NCBI GenBank assembly: GCA_009692945.1
Contig: SHYD01000013.1
Coordinates: 1 to 44,762, forward strand
Length of the DNA stretch: 44,762 nucleotides
From: Dehalococcoidia bacterium
GTDB lineage: Bacteria > Chloroflexota > Dehalococcoidia > SHYD01
Direction of reading: 5' to 3'
The notes below the pieces were generated by a model. It was not told the origin of the DNA and searched no databases. It worked only from the letters and a program-made list of their open reading frames with translations. The stretch's first letter is position 1. The number at the start of each line of letters is the position of its first letter. Position numbers and translations under genes: made by a program. Shown here piece by piece: positions 8,100 to 16,475 of this stretch.

Positions 8100-9981
8100 A
8101 TGGACATTATCAGCGCAAAGGTCTTTTCGCTGGAAGCGCCGCAGGATCCCATCCGGTTCAGAACCCGGCCGCCCCGCACGCCACCTCCCCTCCCCTGTGC
8201 TCTGGACATCTTCGAGGTACGGCCGCTGGGCCCGGCTTCTCCGGACTGGGCCGGATTTCGGCGGGACCTCAGCGAACTGATCGCGTTAACCTCCAACGAT
8301 GGCGCGCCGGTGGCGCTGGACCGGGTCGTCGAGCGATTTGGTGCGGCGATTGCCGGCGCTGCCACCACCAGGGCAGCCCTCACGCCCATCGACGTTGCTG
8401 GTCGATAACCCGGCCGGCTCGGACCATACGCGCCTCGAACTGCACTCCGCCGACGTACCAGGATTCTTGTTCGCCTTCACCAATGCCCTGGCGGGGTCGA
8501 CCGTCGACATCCGGCAGGCGTCGGTGGAAACGGTGAACGGACAGGCGCGGGACCTGTTCTGGGTCACGGGGCGAGATGGACGGCCGCTGACCAGCCCCGA
8601 CCGCATCCAGGAGCTGCGAGTGGCGGCGGTGTTGGTGAAGCAGTTCACCTATCTGTTGCCGCGCTCCCCAGAACTGGCGCAGGCCCTGCGCCAGTTCCGC
8701 GGACTGCTGGGCCAGATCCTGGCCAAGCCCGAACGGGCGCGCGACCTCACCAACCTGCAGTCACCCGAGGTGCTCGAAACCCTGGCCGGGTTGATGGGCG
8801 TCAGCCGGTTCCTGTGGGAGGACTTCCTCCGCCTCCAGCACGAGAACCTCTACCCTGTGGTGGTGGACGTATCCGGGCTCAATGCGGCGGTCTCGAAAGC
8901 GCCGCTCACCGAGACGCTGAGCGCCGGCCTCGATCCCACAGCTCCCATACCGGAACGCATCGCTCAACTGAACCGGTTCAAGGACCGCGAGATGTTCAGG
9001 ATCGACCTGCGCCACATCACGGACAAGACGTCATTTCCTAGCTTTTCCGAAGAGTTGACCACGCTGGCGGAAGTGGTCGTTGCAGCGGCGGCGCACCTGG
9101 CGTTGGAAACAACCGGTGATGTCGCACCCCCCGGTGCGTTGGCAGACATCCCCTGGAGCATCGCGGCACTGGGGAAGTTCGGCGGGAGTGAGTTGGGATT
9201 TGGGTCTGACATCGAACTCATCTTCGTCTACGATGGCGCCTTAAATAATGGCGTTGACAACCGTCTCCACGGATACTTCGAATCATTTGTCCGGGCTTTC
9301 GAGGCTTCCATCCACGCCCGGCAGAACGGCGTCTTCGAGATCGACCTGCGGCTGCGGCCCCACGGGAGCGCGGGAGCGCTTGCCGTGCCGTTGGACGCCT
9401 TCCGGTCCTACTACTCCCCGAATGGCGACGCACAGCCATTCGAGCGCCTGGCGCTCGTCAAGCTGCGCCCCGTTGCGGGCGACCCCATCCTCGGGGCGAC
9501 GCTGTTGGCCATCAGGGACGCGTGGGTCTACTCCTCCCTGCCCGTCGACCTCGACGACATGCGGGGCCTGCGGCAGCGTCAGGCGGACGAATTGGTGCCG
9601 CCGGGAGAGGTGAATGCCAAGTACAGCCCGGGCGGCCTGGGAGACGTGGAGTATTATGTCCAGTCGCAGCAGATCCGGTGGGGGCGCCGCAACCCCCGAG
9701 TCCGCGCCACCAACACCCTGGACGCGATCGCGGGCCTGGCTGCGGAAGGGGCGCTCGATGCGGCCCGTGCCGAAGGGCTCATCGCATGCTACAGCTTCCT
9801 CCGGCAACTGATCGACGCGCTGCGGGTGGTGCGAGGCAACGCCAAGGACCTCAACATTCCCGCCATCGGATCAAATGAGTTCAATTACCTGGCCCAGCGG
9901 CTTCAACTGAGCTCGGCGGACGCGTTGGAGGCGGCCATCGCCGCCCGAATGAGCCAGTCCGCCTCCGTCTGGGATTGGTGA
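8100..9981 (+). pseudogene. GlnE-like nucleotidyltransferase with ACT region, 5'-truncated and frameshifted
   Basis: The 3' two-thirds encode a GlnE-type nucleotidyltransferase: ALGKFGGSELGFGSDIELIF (KFGG, GSDxE) and EIDLRLRPHGSAGAL, the metal- and nucleotide-binding motifs of the adenylyltransferase fold, followed by the helical region containing VVRGNAKDL. Upstream is an ACT-like region (LELHSADVPGFLFAFTNAL). The first ~97 residues (from ATG 8100, DIISAKVFS) look like the back half of another ACT domain and are in a different frame: the frame ends at TAA 8406, while the main frame takes over at LLVDNPAGSD near 8392, needing a one-base shift. There is only one nucleotidyltransferase domain, whereas true GlnE has two. 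Its partner protein is unknown; ACT domains suggest amino-acid control. Confidence 0.7.
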
Positions 9982-10076
9982 GGGTCGCTCAACCCGCCGT
10001 TCTGCGCGTTGACGCTGAGCATCCGGTGGGGTACGCTCCGGTGCGGCGGCGCCCAACCCATCCCACCGAGGTGACC

Positions 10077-10583
10077 ATGCCAGAAACCACCAGAGGCCGG
10101 CCCATTCCCATTCAGATGACGGTCAATGGCATCCAACGGGCCGCAGACGTGGAGCCGCGCACGCTGCTGGTCCACTTCCTGCGGGAAACGCTGGGCCTCA
10201 CCGGCACCCACGTGGGTTGCGACACCACCCAGTGCGGCGCCTGCACCGTCCATCTCGATGGCCGCGCAGTCAAGTCGTGCACGATCCTGGCCGCGCAAGC
10301 TCAGGGAGGAGACGTCACCACCATCGAGGGGTTGGCAAACGCATCGGGGCTGCATCCCGTCCAGGAGGGGTTCCGGCAGGAGCACGGCCTGCAGTGCGGT
10401 TACTGCACCCCCGGGATGATCATGAATGCGGCGGACCTGTTGCAGCGCAACCCCCACCCCACCGAAGACGAAATCAAGCACGCCCTGCAGGGAAACCTGT
10501 GCCGGTGCACCGGTTATGTCAACATCGTCAAGGCGGTCCAGTGGGCCGCGGCCCAGCGAGGAGGCGGCGATGTTCCCCGCTAG
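10077..10583 (+). CDS. Molybdenum hydroxylase small subunit, 2x[2Fe-2S] (CoxS-like)
   Basis: This 168-residue subunit passes electrons from the Mo site to FAD. The plant-type ferredoxin cluster ligands lie in [16 protein letters not shown] with a following Cys in KSC. The second cluster is in the helical domain: CGYCTPGM and CRCTGY. ATG 10077 follows GAGGTG; an internal ATG (MTVNG) would also work, but this start gives the usual length. It is the first gene of a four-gene operon: the FAD subunit gene starts 14 bases before this stop, and the next two overlaps are ATGA. Confidence 0.93.
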   Translation: MPETTRGRPIPIQMTVNGIQRAADVEPRTLLVHFLRETLGLTGTHVGCDTTQCGACTVHLDGRAVKSCTILAAQAQGGDVTTIEGLANASGLHPVQEGFRQEHGLQCGYCTPGMIMNAADLLQRNPHPTEDEIKHALQGNLCRCTGYVNIVKAVQWAAAQRGGGDVPR

Positions 10584-11424
10584 CTTCGACTACCACGCCC
10601 CCACCACAGTCCCCGAGGCGTTGCGGCTGCTGGCCGAGAACGGCCCGGACGCCAAACTGCTGGCGGGGGGCCACAGCCTGCTCCCGGCAATGAAATTGCG
10701 GCTGCTGGAGCCGGGCTGCCTCGTCGATATCGGACGCATCCCGGAACTCCGGGGGATCCGCCGGGAGGGGCAGACGCTGGTCATCGGCGCCGCCACCCTC
10801 CACGCCGACATCGCGACGTCCGATGTGGTGCGGCAGGCGGCGCCGGGGCTGGCCACCGCAGCCTCCCTCATCGGCGACGTTCAGGTGCGCAACCGCGGCA
10901 CCATCGGCGGCAGCGCCGCCCACGACGACCCCGCCGCCGACTACCCGGTGATCCTCACCGCGTTGGATGCCTCCTTCATGCTGGTGTCCAGTGCGGGCGC
11001 CCGCACCGTTGCGTCCGGCGACTTCTTCCTTGACTACTTCACCACGGCGCTGAGCGACCTGGAGATCATCACCGAAGTCCGGATCCCGGGTGCAGCGGCG
11101 AGCGTCACCTCGGCCTACGCCAAGCTGGAACACCCGGCATCCGGCTTTTTGGTGGTCAGCGCCGGCGTCCGCATCGAGCGCGGCGCCGATGGGCGCTGCC
11201 GCACTGCCCGCATCGCGATTGGCGGGCTCGGAGGCAGACCCTTCCGGGCGACGGCCGTCGAATCGGCGTTGGCCGGTCATGCCCTCACCCCGGCGGCAAT
11301 CGCCGCCGCCGCGGCGCTGGCGGCGGACGGGTCCGACCCCGACGGCGACGCCTACGCCCCCGCCGAATACCGCCGCCACATGGCCACGGTCTATGTACAA
11401 CGAGCCCTGGAGGCCGCCCTATGA
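10570..11424 (+). CDS. Molybdenum hydroxylase FAD subunit (CoxM-like)
   Basis: A 284-residue FAD-binding subunit. The family's two FAD motifs are [14 protein letters not shown] near residues 34-47 and [16 protein letters not shown] around residue 110. The C-terminal third is the CO-dehydrogenase flavoprotein C domain. ATG 10570 has GAGGAGG 5 bases upstream and overlaps the preceding gene by 14 bases. The stop overlaps the large subunit start (ATGA at 11421-11424), implying translational coupling and equal stoichiometry of the S, M and L chains. Confidence 0.93.
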   Translation: MFPASFDYHAPTTVPEALRLLAENGPDAKLLAGGHSLLPAMKLRLLEPGCLVDIGRIPELRGIRREGQTLVIGAATLHADIATSDVVRQAAPGLATAASLIGDVQVRNRGTIGGSAAHDDPAADYPVILTALDASFMLVSSAGARTVASGDFFLDYFTTALSDLEIITEVRIPGAAASVTSAYAKLEHPASGFLVVSAGVRIERGADGRCRTARIAIGGLGGRPFRATAVESALAGHALTPAAIAAAAALAADGSDPDGDAYAPAEYRRHMATVYVQRALEAAL

Positions 11425-13745
11425 CACAACACCCTCACGGCACCACCGGGCTCATTGGAGCGTCCGTCCCGCGGGTGGAGGACCTGGCGCTGATCACCGG
11501 GGCGGGTCAGTATGTCGATGACATCCAACTGCCCGGCATGCTCCACATGGCGGTGGTACGCAGCCCCTATCCCAAGGCCAGGATCCGTTCCATCGAGACC
11601 GCCGCAGCACGGGCGATGCCCGGAGTGGCAGCGGTGATCACCAGCGCCGACCTTGAAGGGAAACTCAACGTGGTGGCGCCGCCCATGTTCCCCGGAATGC
11701 AGGCCCCACCGACACCGGCGCTCGCGGCCGGCATGGTGTACGCGGTGGGTGCTCCCATCGCGGCGGTAGTGGCGGCCACCCGTACGCTGGCCCAGGATGC
11801 CGCCAACGCCGTCGAGGTGGAGTACGAGCCGCTTCCCGCCACCGTCGACGTCGAGGTGGCCACGGCCCCCGGCGCGGCGCCGGTGCGGGACGAACTCCAG
11901 CACAACATCGTCTACACCACCGTTCGGGAAGGCGGTGATGTGGACAAGGCCTTCGGTGAGGCCCACCACATCACCCGCCTGAGAATTCAGAGCCCCCGCC
12001 AGGTCGTGCTGGCCATGGAGCCCCGCGGCTTGGTCGCGGCGCCCGAGCGTCCCGGCCAGGGCCTGCGGGTCTGGATCTCCCACCAGACCCCCCACCTGGC
12101 ACGGTCGGAACTTGCCGCGGAGTTGGGGTATCCGGAGCACCTGATCCACCTCAGCGCCCCCGACGTGGGCGGCGGGTTCGGCAGCAAGTCGGGCATCTAC
12201 CGTGAGGACCTGCTGGCGTGCCATCTGGCGCTCAAGCTGGACCGCCCGGTCAAGTGGGTAGCCACCCGCAGCGAGGACTTCGTAGCGACCAACCAGGGCC
12301 GGGACCAGTTGATGTTCTCAGAACTCGCCCTGAGCCAGGACGGGACGATGCTGGGCCTGAAGGTGAAGTTGCTGGCCAACATGGGCGCTTACCTGCACTT
12401 CGCCACCGCGGGCCCGCCCCAGCGCATGATGGGCATGGCGCCGGGCTGCTACCAGATCCGCAACCTGCGGGTCGAGGTTTCGGGTGTGTTCACCAACACC
12501 GTCTCCACCGGGCCCTACCGGGGCGCGGGCCGGCCCGAGGCGGTGCTGAACATCGAACGGCTGGCCGATCTGGCAGCGCGCGAACTCGGCCTCGACCGCA
12601 TCGCGCTGCGGCGCAAGAACTTCATCCGGCCGGACCAGTTCCCCTACCGCACGGCGACGGGAGTCGAATACGATTCGGGCGATTACGAAAAGGCGCTCGA
12701 TGAAGCGCTGCGGCTGTCCGGCTACGATGCGATGCTGCGTCAGCGCGACGAACGGCGGGCACGGGGCGAACTGGTGGGCGTGGGCCTCTGCAGCTTCGTG
12801 GAGCCCAGCGGCGGCGCGTTCTTCGAGAGCGGCAGCATAAGGGTCGAGCCCTCGGGGGCCGTCACTGTGCTCACCGGCTCCAGCCCCCACGGGCAGGGGC
12901 TGGAGACCACGTTTGCGCAGGTCGTAGGCGAGAAGCTGGGTGTGCCAATGGACCGCATCAGCGTGCGGCATGGCGACACCGTGGCCATCCAGCAGGGCAT
13001 CGGTACCTTCGGCAGCCGCAGCGCCATCATGGGCGGCGGCGCCCTGGTGGCGGCCGCTGAGAAGGTGATCGACAAGGCGAAACGCATCGCCGCCCACCTG
13101 CTGGAGGCGGCCACCGAGGATATCGTGCTGGAAGACGGCGCCTTCGCCGTGGCCGGCGTGCCCAACAAGGCGATGACCTGGGCGCAGATTTCGGGCGCCG
13201 CCCACCGGGGCCGCATCCCCGCCGACATGGAGGCAGGTCTCCAGGAATCCGCCACCTACGACCCCCGCCGGGAGTCGTGGGGCTTCGGCACCCATGTCGC
13301 CCTGGTCAGCATCGAGACCAACACCGGCGAGTTGAAGATCGAAAAGCTGGTGCTGGTGGACGATTGCGGCGTTTTGATCAATCCGAAGATCGTGGAGGGC
13401 CAGATCCACGGCGGGGTGGCCCAGGGCTTGGGCGAAGCACTGCGAGAGCACATGCGGTTCGACGAGGACGGTCAGGTGCTCACCGGTTCTTTGATGGACT
13501 ACGCCATCCTGCGGGCGGCCGATATGCCCCCGCTCATCATGGGGGAGACGGAGACCCCCAATCCTTTCAACCCGCTCGGGGTTAAGGGCGTCGGCGAGGC
13601 CGGCGCGAACGGCGCGCCCCCGGCGGTGGCCAACGCTGTCATGGACGCGCTCGAACCCCTCGGCATCCGTCACGTAGACATGCCGTACACCGCCCCGAAG
13701 CTATGGGCTGCGATCCGGGCGGCCCAGGGGGATCAGGGCGCATGA
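11421..13745 (+). CDS. Molybdenum hydroxylase large subunit (CoxL/xanthine-dehydrogenase family), not form I CODH
   Basis: A 774-residue molybdopterin-binding subunit that hydroxylates its substrate at the Mo site. The two expected domains are present: aldehyde oxidase a/b hammerhead (about 20-130) and the Mo-binding domains with GGGFGSKSG and SSPHGQGLETT. The active-site loop at about residues 364-371 reads PYRGAGR. True form I CO dehydrogenase has AYxCSFR with the Cu-binding Cys; the YRGAGR type belongs to the broad form II or other hydroxylases, so CO oxidation is not supported. A Glu near the C-terminus in GVGEAG is the family's catalytic base. Likely substrates are N-heterocycles, purines or aldehydes, undetermined here. 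Confidence 0.93.
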   Translation: MTQHPHGTTGLIGASVPRVEDLALITGAGQYVDDIQLPGMLHMAVVRSPYPKARIRSIETAAARAMPGVAAVITSADLEGKLNVVAPPMFPGMQAPPTPALAAGMVYAVGAPIAAVVAATRTLAQDAANAVEVEYEPLPATVDVEVATAPGAAPVRDELQHNIVYTTVREGGDVDKAFGEAHHITRLRIQSPRQVVLAMEPRGLVAAPERPGQGLRVWISHQTPHLARSELAAELGYPEHLIHLSAPDVGGGFGSKSGIYREDLLACHLALKLDRPVKWVATRSEDFVATNQGRDQLMFSELALSQDGTMLGLKVKLLANMGAYLHFATAGPPQRMMGMAPGCYQIRNLRVEVSGVFTNTVSTGPYRGAGRPEAVLNIERLADLAARELGLDRIALRRKNFIRPDQFPYRTATGVEYDSGDYEKALDEALRLSGYDAMLRQRDERRARGELVGVGLCSFVEPSGGAFFESGSIRVEPSGAVTVLTGSSPHGQGLETTFAQVVGEKLGVPMDRISVRHGDTVAIQQGIGTFGSRSAIMGGGALVAAAEKVIDKAKRIAAHLLEAATEDIVLEDGAFAVAGVPNKAMTWAQISGAAHRGRIPADMEAGLQESATYDPRRESWGFGTHVALVSIETNTGELKIEKLVLVDDCGVLINPKIVEGQIHGGVAQGLGEALREHMRFDEDGQVLTGSLMDYAILRAADMPPLIMGETETPNPFNPLGVKGVGEAGANGAPPAVANAVMDALEPLGIRHVDMPYTAPKLWAAIRAAQGDQGA

Positions 13746-14197
13746 AACTGGACGGCGTGTACACCTTTCACGCCCCGCGGCAACTCGTCTGGGAAACGGT
13801 GCAGGACCCGGAGGCGCTGCGCCGCTGCATTCCGGGACTCGAAACCTTCGAACCCACCGGGCAGGACGAATACGCGGCCACCATGAAGATCGGGGTCGGC
13901 AGCATCAAGGGCAGCTACCGCGCCAAGATCCGTATCTTCGACCTCCAGGAACCCGAGCACTACAAGCTGAGCGTCGAAGCCACGGGGACCCCGGGCTTCG
14001 TGCGCGGCGAAGGGAGCTTCGACCTGGTGGCCGACGACGCCGAGACGACCACGCTGCGCTGGGAGGCCGACGCCCAGATCGGCGGCGCGGTGGCGGCGGT
14101 GGGGCAGCGGATGCTGGGCGGCGTCGCCAAGATGACCGTCGGTCAGTTGTGGGCGGCGCTGGACGCCCAGGTGAAGGCGCGGCAGGCCAGGGGGTGA
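13742..14197 (+). CDS. CoxG-like SRPBCC protein
   Basis: A 151-residue START/SRPBCC-fold protein of the CoxG family: MKLDGVYTF, then PRQLVWETVQDPEALRRCIPG, and a G-rich C-terminal helix region (GGAVAAVGQRMLGGVAK). In CO-oxidising bacteria CoxG anchors the dehydrogenase at the membrane; the same role, or substrate handling, is likely here. ATG 13742 overlaps the large-subunit stop by four bases (ATGA), which completes the SMLG operon. No maturation genes of the CoxD/E/F type follow in the window, so cofactor insertion must be served from elsewhere. Confidence 0.88.
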   Translation: MKLDGVYTFHAPRQLVWETVQDPEALRRCIPGLETFEPTGQDEYAATMKIGVGSIKGSYRAKIRIFDLQEPEHYKLSVEATGTPGFVRGEGSFDLVADDAETTTLRWEADAQIGGAVAAVGQRMLGGVAKMTVGQLWAALDAQVKARQARG

Positions 14198-14200
14198 GCC

Positions 14201-14253
14201 GTCCCCTGAGCCAGAGCGGCCGGCCAACCTAAGAGTTCACTCTTTCAGGGGAC
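14201..14253 (+). terminator. Nested inverted repeats after the molybdenum hydroxylase operon
   Basis: GTCCCCTGA (14201-14209) pairs perfectly with TCAGGGGAC (14245-14253), and inside the loop AAGAGT-TC-ACTCTT (14231-14244) forms a second hairpin. The structure starts three bases after the CoxG-like stop. There is only a short T tract between the arms, so termination is plausible but not proven. Confidence 0.4.
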
Positions 14254-14339
14254 CGTGACATCGCCGTTGTACATCGACGCCGTGAAACCATGAATGGTAC
14301 CATCAACAAGCTCCGAAATAGTCATACAGGAGGTCCGAG

Positions 14340-14633
14340 ATGTTGTTCCACGTGACCTGGGATTTTGTCGACCAATCGGAGGAGGGGGAGCGCCGCTCTC
14401 TGGAGGTGTTTCAACAGTGGAAGCCGCCGGCGGGCGCGGAATTCAAGGGGTTCTACCAGTTTGCCGACGGCAGCGGCGGCGTCGCCATCATCGAGGTGGA
14501 CAGCGCCGCCACCCTGGCCCGCACCACCGCCCCCTGGGTCCCGTGGCTCCATTTCACCGTCACCCCCATTGTGCCGGTCGAAGAGGCGACCGCGATCGGC
14601 ATGGAAGCCATCCAATTCCGGGATTCGGTCTGA
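14340..14633 (+). CDS. Small DUF3303-like protein
   Basis: A 97-residue soluble protein starting MLFHVTWDF with mid-sequence KFKG-like and GVAIIEVDSAATLARTTAPW stretches that match my memory of the DUF3303 (dimeric alpha-beta barrel-like) family; its function is unknown. ATG 14340 has a very good AGGAGG 6-7 bases upstream. It stands alone, 142 bases behind the molybdenum hydroxylase operon and before a flavoprotein gene. It could be a stress- or ligand-binding dimer, but nothing in the sequence shows a catalytic residue. Confidence 0.65.
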   Translation: MLFHVTWDFVDQSEEGERRSLEVFQQWKPPAGAEFKGFYQFADGSGGVAIIEVDSAATLARTTAPWVPWLHFTVTPIVPVEEATAIGMEAIQFRDSV

Positions 14634-14650
14634 ACCCAGCGCTTGAGAGA

Positions 14651-14669
14651 CGCTCGCCTGAGGCGAGCG
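14651..14669. repeat. Palindrome CGCTCGCC-TGA-GGCGAGCG
   Basis: Perfect 8-bp stem with a 3-base loop between the DUF3303-like gene and the flavoprotein gene. Its centre CGCC-TGA-GGCG resembles that of the larger hairpin at 22415-22445. If it is a dispersed repeat, the flavoprotein must start downstream of it. Confidence 0.5.
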
Positions 14670-14690
14670 CCCCCCACCACGCCACCTGCC

Positions 14691-15869
14691 TTGATCGCCA
14701 GTGATGTCGTGGTGCTTGGCGGCGGCGCGGCCGGGCTGATGTGCGCCATCGAGGCCGGCAGGCGCGGCCGCCGGGTGGTGGTGCTGGAACGCAGCGAGCA
14801 CGTCGGGAAGAAGATATTGATCTCGGGCGGCGGACGCTGCAACTTCACGAACCTGCACACGGGGCCGGACAACTACCTCTCGGCCAATCCCCACTTCTGC
14901 CGCTCGGCGCTGGCCCGCTACACTCCGGCGGACTTCGTGGTCCTGGTGGAGCGCCACCGCATCGCCTACCACGAGAAGGAGCAGGGCCAACTCTTCTGCG
15001 ACGGTTCCGCCCGGCAGATCGTCGAGATGCTGCTGGCCGAGTGCCGAGCGGCCGGGGTGGAAGTGCGGACCGGTTGCGGCATCACCGCGGCGGAATCGGC
15101 TGGGAGCGGGTTCCGGGTGTCGACTGCCCATGGTCCGGTGGACTGCGCCAGGTTGGTGGTCGCCACCGGCGGCCTCTCGATCCCCAAGATGGGCGCCACC
15201 GATTTTGGCTACCGGCTGGCCCGCAGCTTCGGCCACACCATCATCCCCACCCGTGCCGGTCTGGTCCCGCTGACCTTCGGGGAGCCTGAAGCAGGGCGGT
15301 ATAGAGAACTGGCGGGTGTGAGCCTACCCGTGGAGGTCCGATGCGGCGACGGAGCTTTCTCCGGTGGGATGCTGTTCACGCATCGGGGGCTGAGCGGACC
15401 TCCCGTACTCCAGATCTCCTCATACTGGGAACCTGGCGCCGAACTCAGCGTCGACTTCCTTCCAGGCCTTGATCCCGCGGGCTGGCTTGATGGCTGGAGG
15501 AAGGAACGGCCGGACGCGCTGCTCAGCACGGCGCTCGCTGAGCGGTTGCCACAACGCCTCGCGAAACGTCTGGGTGAGGCCGTTTTCGACAACCGCCCGC
15601 TGCGCCAGTTCCGCGACGCCGAACTCCGGTCGGTGGCCGAGGCCCTGGGCCGTTGGCGAGTCCGCCCGATGGGAACCGAGGGCTACCGGACCGCCGAGGT
15701 GACCCTGGGCGGCGTGAACACCCGTGAACTCTCGTCGACCACGATGGAGTCGACCATCGTCCCCGGCCTCTATTTCATCGGCGAGGTACTGGACGTCACC
15801 GGCCATCTGGGCGGCCACAACTTCCAGTGGGCCTGGGCCTCAGGGCACGCGGCCGGGCAGGTGGTGTGA
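14691..15869 (+). CDS. NAD(P)/FAD-dependent oxidoreductase, BaiN/HI0933 family
   Basis: A 392-residue flavoprotein. The N-terminal Rossmann motif is VVVLGGGAAGLMCAIEAGRRG, cut by position at about residues 5-25, with ERSEHVGKKILISGGGRCNFTN beyond it (family signature GGGRCN). The C-terminal signature GEVLDVTGHLGGHNFQWAWA ends with SGHAAGQ. Some members reduce steroid or bile-acid double bonds, most are uncharacterised. The start is uncertain: TTG 14691 puts the protein right before the Rossmann fold but has no clear ribosome binding site; the other in-frame TTG, 14643, lies beside a palindromic repeat and is less likely. The stop at 15867-15869 is followed at once by a foreign gene fragment. 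Confidence 0.85.
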   Translation: MIASDVVVLGGGAAGLMCAIEAGRRGRRVVVLERSEHVGKKILISGGGRCNFTNLHTGPDNYLSANPHFCRSALARYTPADFVVLVERHRIAYHEKEQGQLFCDGSARQIVEMLLAECRAAGVEVRTGCGITAAESAGSGFRVSTAHGPVDCARLVVATGGLSIPKMGATDFGYRLARSFGHTIIPTRAGLVPLTFGEPEAGRYRELAGVSLPVEVRCGDGAFSGGMLFTHRGLSGPPVLQISSYWEPGAELSVDFLPGLDPAGWLDGWRKERPDALLSTALAERLPQRLAKRLGEAVFDNRPLRQFRDAELRSVAEALGRWRVRPMGTEGYRTAEVTLGGVNTRELSSTTMESTIVPGLYFIGEVLDVTGHLGGHNFQWAWASGHAAGQVV

Positions 15870-16139
15870 GGGGGAGTCCCAGTATGGCAAGACGTGAAAC
15901 TTCCCGAGGGGAAGATTCTGATCCCCGGCGTGGTGGGCCACCACAGCGACTTCATCGAACACCCGGAACTGGTGGCCGACCGCCTGGTTCAGTACGCCGG
16001 CGTGGTGGGCCGGGAAAACGTCATCGCCGGCACCGACTGCGGGCTGGGCACACGGGTGGGCCACGGCAAGATCGCCTGGTCCAAGTTCGAAGCGCTGGCG
16101 GAGGGCGCCGCGATCGCGAGCCGCCGCCTCTGGAAGTGA
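15870..16139 (+). pseudogene. C-terminal remnant of a MetE-like (cobalamin-independent) methionine synthase
   Basis: An open frame from the flavoprotein stop to TGA 16137-16139 reads VWQDVKLPEGKILIPGVV and later AGTDCGLGTRVGHGKIAW, the C-terminal zinc-site segment (Cys in GTDCGLG) and last helix of the MetE/UROD-like vitamin-B12-independent methionine synthase family. Only about 85 of 340-380 residues are present and there is no proper start or ribosome binding site (a GTG at 15894 is available). The homology begins within about 12 bases of the upstream stop codon, so a deletion has joined the 3' end of this gene to the flavoprotein gene. Confidence 0.75.
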
Positions 16140-16220
16140 AAGCGACGGGCCCTGCGCCATGAAACGCACTGCCAACTTCATCGCGACCGTCCGATAATGC
16201 TGTTCAACGGTCGAAATTGT

Positions 16221-16370
16221 AGGAGTTCACAATTGAGGCACTATCGGGCTCAGGAGCGGGAGTGCATGAGGGCGGCTGCCCTTCTGCCGGGGGCGTGGGG
16301 GTGGCCCCCACAGAATCCTCCTCCTTTCCCCTGGGGTGAGGGGAGTGGCTCAGGCCGCCTGAATCCCCGA
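16221..16370. repeat. Long intergenic repeat family, copy 1
   Basis: This fills most of the 336-base gap between the methionine synthase fragment and transaldolase. Landmarks in order: AGGAGTTCACAATTGAGG, CGGGAGTGCATGAGGGCGGC, TGCCGGGGGCGTGGGGGTGG, CCCCACAGAATCC, CCTTTCCCCTGGGGTGAGGG. The same order recurs at 20939-21094 and, more divergent, at 23391-23520. It contains self-complementary parts such as GGGCGG-C-TGCCC and GGGGGTGG/CCCCCAC. No protein-coding signal is seen in it. Confidence 0.7.
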
Positions 16371-16475
16371 CACTGAACAGATACGCGAGGTTCAGCGACG
16401 TTGCCGCACCCGATCCGATCGGGTAACGTTGCATATGACATCGAAGCCCGCGCCCCAGCGCCTCCAGGAGGAGCC

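Noticed and set aside
8380..8410. Programmed ribosomal frameshift in the GlnE-like gene
   Set aside because: There is no slippery heptamer or strong downstream structure, and the gene is already truncated, so a lesion is simpler.
12318..13673. 451-codon open frame antisense to the molybdenum hydroxylase large subunit
   Set aside because: It is the complement of a clearly coding gene in GC-rich DNA, with no ribosome binding site and no recognisable domain.
11421..13745. Aerobic CO dehydrogenase (form I)
   Set aside because: The active-site loop lacks the Cys-containing AYxCSFR motif.
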